Positions 59,808 through 64,000 of a stretch of DNA of 64,000 nt are shown piece after piece. The position numbers were made by a program, and so were the translations under genes. Under the pieces are notes generated by a model. The model worked only from the letters and a program-made list of their open reading frames with translations, was not told where the DNA came from and searched no databases. Source of the stretch: an uncultured Rhodospirillales bacterium (GTDB lineage: Bacteria; Pseudomonadota; Alphaproteobacteria; Acetobacterales; Acetobacteraceae); assembly GCA_903844135.1 (NCBI GenBank), contig CAIMSN010000071.1:1-64000 (forward strand), read 5' to 3'. Positions within the stretch are counted from its first letter, which is position 1; the number at the start of each line of letters is the position of its first letter.

Positions 59808-60545
59808 TCAGAGCATTTCGTTGCCGCCATCAACGATGATGGTCTGGCCAGTTATGAAATCGGCGTCAGGCGACGCGAGGAAAAATACCGTGCCGACAAG
59901 ATCCTCGGCGTGTTCCTCTCGGTTAAGGCACCGCACCTTGATTGCGGCGTCCTGAATTTCCTGAGGGAGCGCCTTCTTCGCTGATGGGGTGATCGTAACG
60001 CCTGGCGCGACGACGTTGACGGTGATGCCTTCGGAGCCGAATTCGCGCGCAAGGCTTCGCGACAGACCGATCGTCCCGGCCTTGGCCGCCACATAGTGCG
60101 CCTGGCCCTTCACCCCCGAGTAGATTGAGGCTGATCCGATGTTGACGATCCGCCCCCAGCCTCGGCCGATCATGGTGGGCAACACGGCCTTGCACATCAG
60201 CGCCGTGCCGGTGAGGTTGATGTCGATGATCTTGCGCCAGTCGGCGGCCGTCATCTCGATGAAGGGCTGGACGGGGAAGAAGCCGGCGACGTTAACGAGA
60301 ACATCCACCCGGCCACTCTGTTCGGCCGCAAACGCGGTCAGCGCTGTGGTGGCGCTTTCATCGGTGATGTCCGCACTTTGGACCCGAAGCAGCCGGCTGG
60401 CGAGCTTAGACGACAGCGCCCCCAGTGCCTCATCGCTCGTATCCGTCGCGACGACGGCGTCACCGTTGTCCAGAAAGCGCCGCACGAACTCCGCGCCCAT
60501 TCCGCCGGCGGCACCGGTGATCAACACTGTCCTACCAGTCTTCAT
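59808..60545 (-). CDS. Short-chain dehydrogenase/reductase
   Basis: A 245-residue SDR: cofactor loop TGAAGGMGAEF, NVAG motif, and catalytic Ser/Tyr/Lys in IGSASIYSGVKGQAHYVAAK. It ends with the usual VDGG-type motif (TIIVDGGNEML). It overlaps the NmrA-like gene by 4 bp; substrate unknown. Confidence 0.93.
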   Translation of the reverse strand: MKTGRTVLITGAAGGMGAEFVRRFLDNGDAVVATDTSDEALGALSSKLASRLLRVQSADITDESATTALTAFAAEQSGRVDVLVNVAGFFPVQPFIEMTAADWRKIIDINLTGTALMCKAVLPTMIGRGWGRIVNIGSASIYSGVKGQAHYVAAKAGTIGLSRSLAREFGSEGITVNVVAPGVTITPSAKKALPQEIQDAAIKVRCLNREEHAEDLVGTVFFLASPDADFITGQTIIVDGGNEML

Positions 60546-61408
60546 CGGGCGTCTCCCGAGCTTGTGGCGGCGGCCAGTTCCTCGAAATAAGCGCGCAGAG
60601 TGCGCGGCTCGCGGCCGAGGATGGCGGCGAGCGTCAGCGCGCTGCCGCGCAAGCCGATGCGATCATAGTAGTCGAACATCGGCCGCATCATCTGGGCGTC
60701 CTTGGGTAGGGCGTCCGGATCGAGCCGTTGGGGCGTAATCTTGCGGCCCAGCACCTCGGCGATCAGCGCCGCGACGTCATGCCGGTTCAACCAACCTTCG
60801 GCGCACAGCTCGAAAGTCCCATACAATAAGCGGTCTTCCGTCAGCGCGATCGCAGCCGCTTCGGCGACATCACGATAGTCTACCCGGCTAAAGCGTGTGT
60901 CGTTGGACCAAGGTTCGGCGACGACGCCGCTCTTCACGATTCCGTCCCAAGCGCCGGCGAAATTCTGGAACAGGACGGTTGGATGTAGGAACGTATATTC
61001 GAGGTCGGAATTCAACACCGCATCTTCGACCGGCGCCTTAAGGGCATGGTTGGGCAGGCCGCTCAGCACCGGATGAATGACCGAGGAGAAGACGAAGCGT
61101 CGGACCCCAGCACTGATGGCGGCCGCGACGAAGGCTTTGCCGACAGTCGCTTCGTCAGGAAGCGTAACGGGCGCGATGTAGAAGACGCGACCGACGCCCC
61201 GAAGCGCGGCGGCGACGATCGTGGGGTCAGTCAGGTCGCCGACCACCACATCCCGCGCGCCCTTTTCACGAACAGCCCCCTCGTCGCGGGCGTCATGGAT
61301 CATCGCACGGACATCAGCGCCTCGGTGCGCAAGTTCGGGAACTACCAATCCGGCAAATTTTCCGGCCGCTCCCACGACCAAGATTGTCTCACCCATTGAG
61401 TTAGTCAT
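60542..61408 (-). CDS. NmrA-like NAD(P)-binding protein
   Basis: A 288-residue atypical SDR: ILVVGAAGKFAGLVVPELAH nucleotide loop near residue 10, RRFVFSSVIHPVLSGL in place of the YxxxK motif, and LHPTVLFQNFAGAWDG. Such proteins are NAD(P)H-dependent reductases or redox sensors. It is the first gene of the leftward operon (60542 to about 56374) and divergent from the LysR gene. Confidence 0.85.
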   Translation of the reverse strand: MTNSMGETILVVGAAGKFAGLVVPELAHRGADVRAMIHDARDEGAVREKGARDVVVGDLTDPTIVAAALRGVGRVFYIAPVTLPDEATVGKAFVAAAISAGVRRFVFSSVIHPVLSGLPNHALKAPVEDAVLNSDLEYTFLHPTVLFQNFAGAWDGIVKSGVVAEPWSNDTRFSRVDYRDVAEAAAIALTEDRLLYGTFELCAEGWLNRHDVAALIAEVLGRKITPQRLDPDALPKDAQMMRPMFDYYDRIGLRGSALTLAAILGREPRTLRAYFEELAAATSSGDAR

Positions 61409-61515
61409 TGCGGTTCAGCCCTTTTCGGCCTGCTTTGGATATTAAAACCGTTGGACTGGGATTTCGTTCGTCGCTGATATTGGACAGACTGTGCCGAAAA
61501 GTGGGACAATATGAC

Positions 61516-62448
61516 GTGCTTGATATCGACTCACTCCGTATGTTTGAGAAGGTCGCGTCGCTGAAAAGCTTCACGGCGGCCGCCCGTGCGCTTGGCCTGC
61601 CGAAATCCAACGTCAGTCGCGCGATAGCCCGGCTCGAAGAGGAGCTTGGCACCCGCTTGTTCCAGCGCACGACGCGCGACGTCGTGCTGACCCTGACGGG
61701 GCAGGCGCTGCTCGAACGCAGCACCGACATCATCGCAAACCTCAGCGATGCGCTGGCTTATGTTCGCAGCCTCGCCGGCGAGCCGCGCGGACTGCTGAAG
61801 ATCAGCGCCGGCATAGGCTTCGGCGTGAATGTGCTGGCCGAGCAGTTGCCGGAATTCCTGCTGCTCTATCCAGACATTGAGATTGCGCTCGATCTCGAGA
61901 GCCGCTCCGCGGACCTCGTCGCCGAAGCGGTCGATGTCGCCGTCCGGCTTGGGCCGCTAGCCGAATCCGGGTTGGTGGCGGTGAAGCTCGGCGCGATGCG
62001 CCGCTACCTGTGCGCCGCACCCGCCTATCTTGAGCGAAAAGGGACGCCGAGTGCGATCGATGACATCGGCGGGCACGACACCATCGATATGCCCGGGCCG
62101 GATGGCAGGACGAGACGCTGGACCTTTTCCCGGGGCGGCGAAACGGTGCGCGTCGAAACCAAACCCCGGATTTCGGTCAACGAGGCGCTGACCATTCACC
62201 GCTTGGTTTCCAACGGTGCTGGACTGGGGATCTTGAGCGGCTACATCTGCGCGCCTCAGATCATGAAGGGCCGGCTTGTCCATCTTTTCCCAGACTGGTC
62301 ACCGCCTGCCGTCGAGGTCAGCCTGGTCTTCCCCAGCCGCCGCGAACTCTCGCCCGTCGTGCGCGCCTTTGTCGACTATATGAAAGAAGTAAGCCGTCCC
62401 GGAATTCTGTGGATGAAAGATCCACTGGCTATGGAAACAGCCGCTTAA
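61516..62448 (+). CDS. LysR-family transcriptional regulator
   Basis: A 310-residue LysR regulator: HTH SFTAAARALGLPKSNVSRAI at residues 17-36, and an effector domain from about residue 90. I chose GTG 61516 because LDIDSLRMFEKVASLKSF is a standard LysR beginning; ATG 61408 would add 36 unusual residues and overlap the divergent NmrA gene start. It probably controls the leftward reductase-hydrolase operon. Confidence 0.9.
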   Translation: MLDIDSLRMFEKVASLKSFTAAARALGLPKSNVSRAIARLEEELGTRLFQRTTRDVVLTLTGQALLERSTDIIANLSDALAYVRSLAGEPRGLLKISAGIGFGVNVLAEQLPEFLLLYPDIEIALDLESRSADLVAEAVDVAVRLGPLAESGLVAVKLGAMRRYLCAAPAYLERKGTPSAIDDIGGHDTIDMPGPDGRTRRWTFSRGGETVRVETKPRISVNEALTIHRLVSNGAGLGILSGYICAPQIMKGRLVHLFPDWSPPAVEVSLVFPSRRELSPVVRAFVDYMKEVSRPGILWMKDPLAMETAA

Positions 62449-62545
62449 TCAAGTCGAACGTCGGCACCAGCACCTAAATCCTGTCATCTACAGAACTCAC
62501 GCCGCCCATCCAACGGGCCTTTGCGGACGCGAAAGAATCCGGCTT

Positions 62546-63463
62546 TCAAGTAGTCGCTAGGGCGCCCGTTATATCCGGGTAACGCTCACGAAGCATATCG
62601 AGAAAAGGGCGCAGAGAAGGGTTGCCGTTCGCCTGGCGCCAGTGGGCACGAAAATTCAGCCGCGTCGGACCTTCGGCATCATGCACCTCACGAAAAATGA
62701 TGCCGAGGTAGGTGGCTCCCGTGGCGCCTTCCATTGCCAGCAAGACACCCCAGCCCGCGCTCACAAGGGTGAGAAGCCGGTCGAGCCCTACATCATGCCG
62801 ATGCAGTCGGTGAGGGTCAGCGTATCCGATTTTGCTGATAAGAAGCTTCAGGAATTCCGGTCCCGGGCCCCGTTGGGGCAACAAAAACACTTCGTGTTTA
62901 AGTTCGTTCCAGTGAACTGCATCACGACCAGACAGCGGATGGTTCTCGGGGAGAGCGACGACAACCCGTTCGCTCCAGACCGACAATGACCGATCATTCC
63001 ATCTCGGATTGCCCTCGGCCACAAAGGCGACGTCGATAGCGGAGTTGGCGAGATCGGAGATCAGATGGTCGCTCGATCCGTCGACCAAATGCATCTCGAC
63101 ATCGGGAAAGCGGTGCCGGTGATCTAGGAGCGTGGCCCGGAGATTGCCGGCAGAGATTGAGGCGTGAACGCCGATGGTCAATCGACCGCTCTCCCCACGA
63201 GAGCGAGACTTGAAGCGGGCAGTGATTGTTTCAGTCTGCTCTACTATGTGCCGGGCGTCGTCTAGAAACTCCTGGCCTTCTGTCGTCGCCCGGGTGCCAC
63301 CGTTGGTGCGCTCGAAGAGCGTTGCGCCCAATCTATGTTCGAGATCCCGCAAGCCTCGGCTGAGCGTCGACTGCCGAATATTAAGCGCCTCGGCCGCTTG
63401 CCGGAGACTTCGGTGCTGGGACGCGACGATCGCCCAGCGCAGATCGCGAAGTTCGACCGTCAT
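62546..63463 (-). CDS. LysR-family transcriptional regulator
   Basis: A 305-residue LysR regulator: HTH LRQAAEALNIRQSTLSRGL at residues 19-37, and effector domain GRLTIGVHASISAGNLRATL onward. It is unlike the LysR at 61516 and lies downstream of a second NmrA-like gene on the same strand, so it may regulate that gene. Confidence 0.92.
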   Translation of the reverse strand: MTVELRDLRWAIVASQHRSLRQAAEALNIRQSTLSRGLRDLEHRLGATLFERTNGGTRATTEGQEFLDDARHIVEQTETITARFKSRSRGESGRLTIGVHASISAGNLRATLLDHRHRFPDVEMHLVDGSSDHLISDLANSAIDVAFVAEGNPRWNDRSLSVWSERVVVALPENHPLSGRDAVHWNELKHEVFLLPQRGPGPEFLKLLISKIGYADPHRLHRHDVGLDRLLTLVSAGWGVLLAMEGATGATYLGIIFREVHDAEGPTRLNFRAHWRQANGNPSLRPFLDMLRERYPDITGALATT

Positions 63464-63534
63464 CGCCTTGGCTCATCATTGCTTGCCGCACACTTGGCGA
63501 AGCCGGCGGGCTGAGTTGCGGTTGACATCGGACC

Positions 63535-64000
63535 TTACCATGTGATCAGCGGCGCCTTGCCCAGCCACGTATCAGTGGTGAGCTGCTGCACGACGAAATC
63601 CGCGACATCGGCTCGGGCAATGGTCCCGCCATGGACGCCCGACAGATCGGTCAGCGCCTTGATGACACCGCGCGCCGGCTTGTCGTTGAGCACCGTCGGT
63701 CGGACGATGGTCCAGTCGAGCTTGCTGGCCCGAATGGCATCTTCCTGGCGATCCTTGTCTTCATAGACCTTGCGCAGCATCAGCGGCAGGAACAGCTGGT
63801 CGAAGAAGAAGCCGCCATGGCCGCGGCTGTCGCCGGCGCCAAGTCCGGTAATGCACACCAGCCGTCGGATGTTCTGCTCCGCCATGACGCCGACCAGCGC
63901 GCGCGTCGCCGTTGAGAGCAGGGTCACCTCGCGGAACGGGCTCATGGGGGTGCCCAGCGAACTGACGACGGCATCGCATCCTGCAACGGCGCGCGCCAGC
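63535..64000 (-). CDS. NAD(P)-binding NmrA-like protein (partial, N-terminus outside)
   Basis: The frame stays open to the right window edge and reads AGARAVAGCDAVVSSLGTP before the first ATG (63945), so the true start is outside. The visible part has LVCITGLGAGDSRGHGGFFF, then KLDWTIVRPTVLNDKPARG, typical of atypical SDRs of the YwnB/NmrA type. Same orientation as the LysR at 62546. Confidence 0.85.
   Translation of the reverse strand, partial: LARAVAGCDAVVSSLGTPMSPFREVTLLSTATRALVGVMAEQNIRRLVCITGLGAGDSRGHGGFFFDQLFLPLMLRKVYEDKDRQEDAIRASKLDWTIVRPTVLNDKPARGVIKALTDLSGVHGGTIARADVADFVVQQLTTDTWLGKAPLITW

Noticed and set aside
52668-64000. Right-hand att site of the ICE
   Set aside because: No second copy of the 18-bp guaA core was found by eye, so the right boundary is not called.

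Overview
This high-GC window looks alphaproteobacterial. The proteins resemble those of Acetobacteraceae, Sphingomonadales and Rhizobiales, and the exact family is not determined. It holds a short piece of chromosome followed by most of an integrative and conjugative element (ICE). No rRNA, tRNA, CRISPR array or insertion sequence was seen.

Chromosomal flank (1-4990): the end of a probable CFA-synthase-like methyltransferase, a DUF2177 membrane protein, class I ribonucleotide reductase alpha chain (nrdA, with an NrdR-like box), an old-yellow-enzyme-family oxidoreductase and a dienelactone hydrolase.

ICE edge (4991-5217): an 18-bp sequence identical in form to the 3' end of guaA, a known integration target, marks the probable att site. 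A pair of direct repeats lies just inside it. Intact guaA and the integrase would be expected beyond the right edge of the window.

Defence region I (5218-15168): a four-gene Bil-type ubiquitin-like operon (Ubl, E2, JAB, E1) sits next to a three-gene module. That module encodes a sigma-factor-like protein, a helical or HTH regulator, and a fusion of an ImmA/IrrE protease, a UvrD helicase and a PD-(D/E)XK nuclease. Both operons carry the same 30-bp upstream element, 41 nt before their start codons, so I propose one sigma-controlled regulon. An AbiE toxin-antitoxin pair follows.

Defence region II (15272-22991): one tightly overlapping operon encodes VapBC-like toxin-antitoxin, an Abi-like protein, a GIY-YIG-like protein, a TrlF-type PHP/SMC ATPase, a PD-(D/E)XK-like protein and a HEPN protein.

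ICE maintenance and control (22992-37462): DUF932 and large ParB proteins share an 82-nt leader. They are followed by a toprim protein, a DUF2493 protein, a stand-alone M41-like protease and a DUF736 protein. A control locus resembles qseC-qseM-fseA-rdfS of ICEMlSymR7A, and its FseA-like protein is split between two frames in the +1 sense. A RepA-like initiator gene carries an apparent oriV in its 3' end and is followed by ParA, a small ParA partner, DUF2840, a TraF peptidase and DUF736.

Transfer (37467-52667): lytic transglycosylase, oriT-like repeats, relaxase, TraG coupling protein, an RHH protein and trbBCDEJKLFGI, ending with DUF2274.

Cargo or right part (52865-64000): a flavin monooxygenase, AraC and two LysR regulators, two alpha/beta hydrolases plus the remnant of a third, an alkene reductase, an SDR and NmrA-like reductases. 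This looks like an oxidoreductase/hydrolase cluster of unknown substrate. No right att site was seen.
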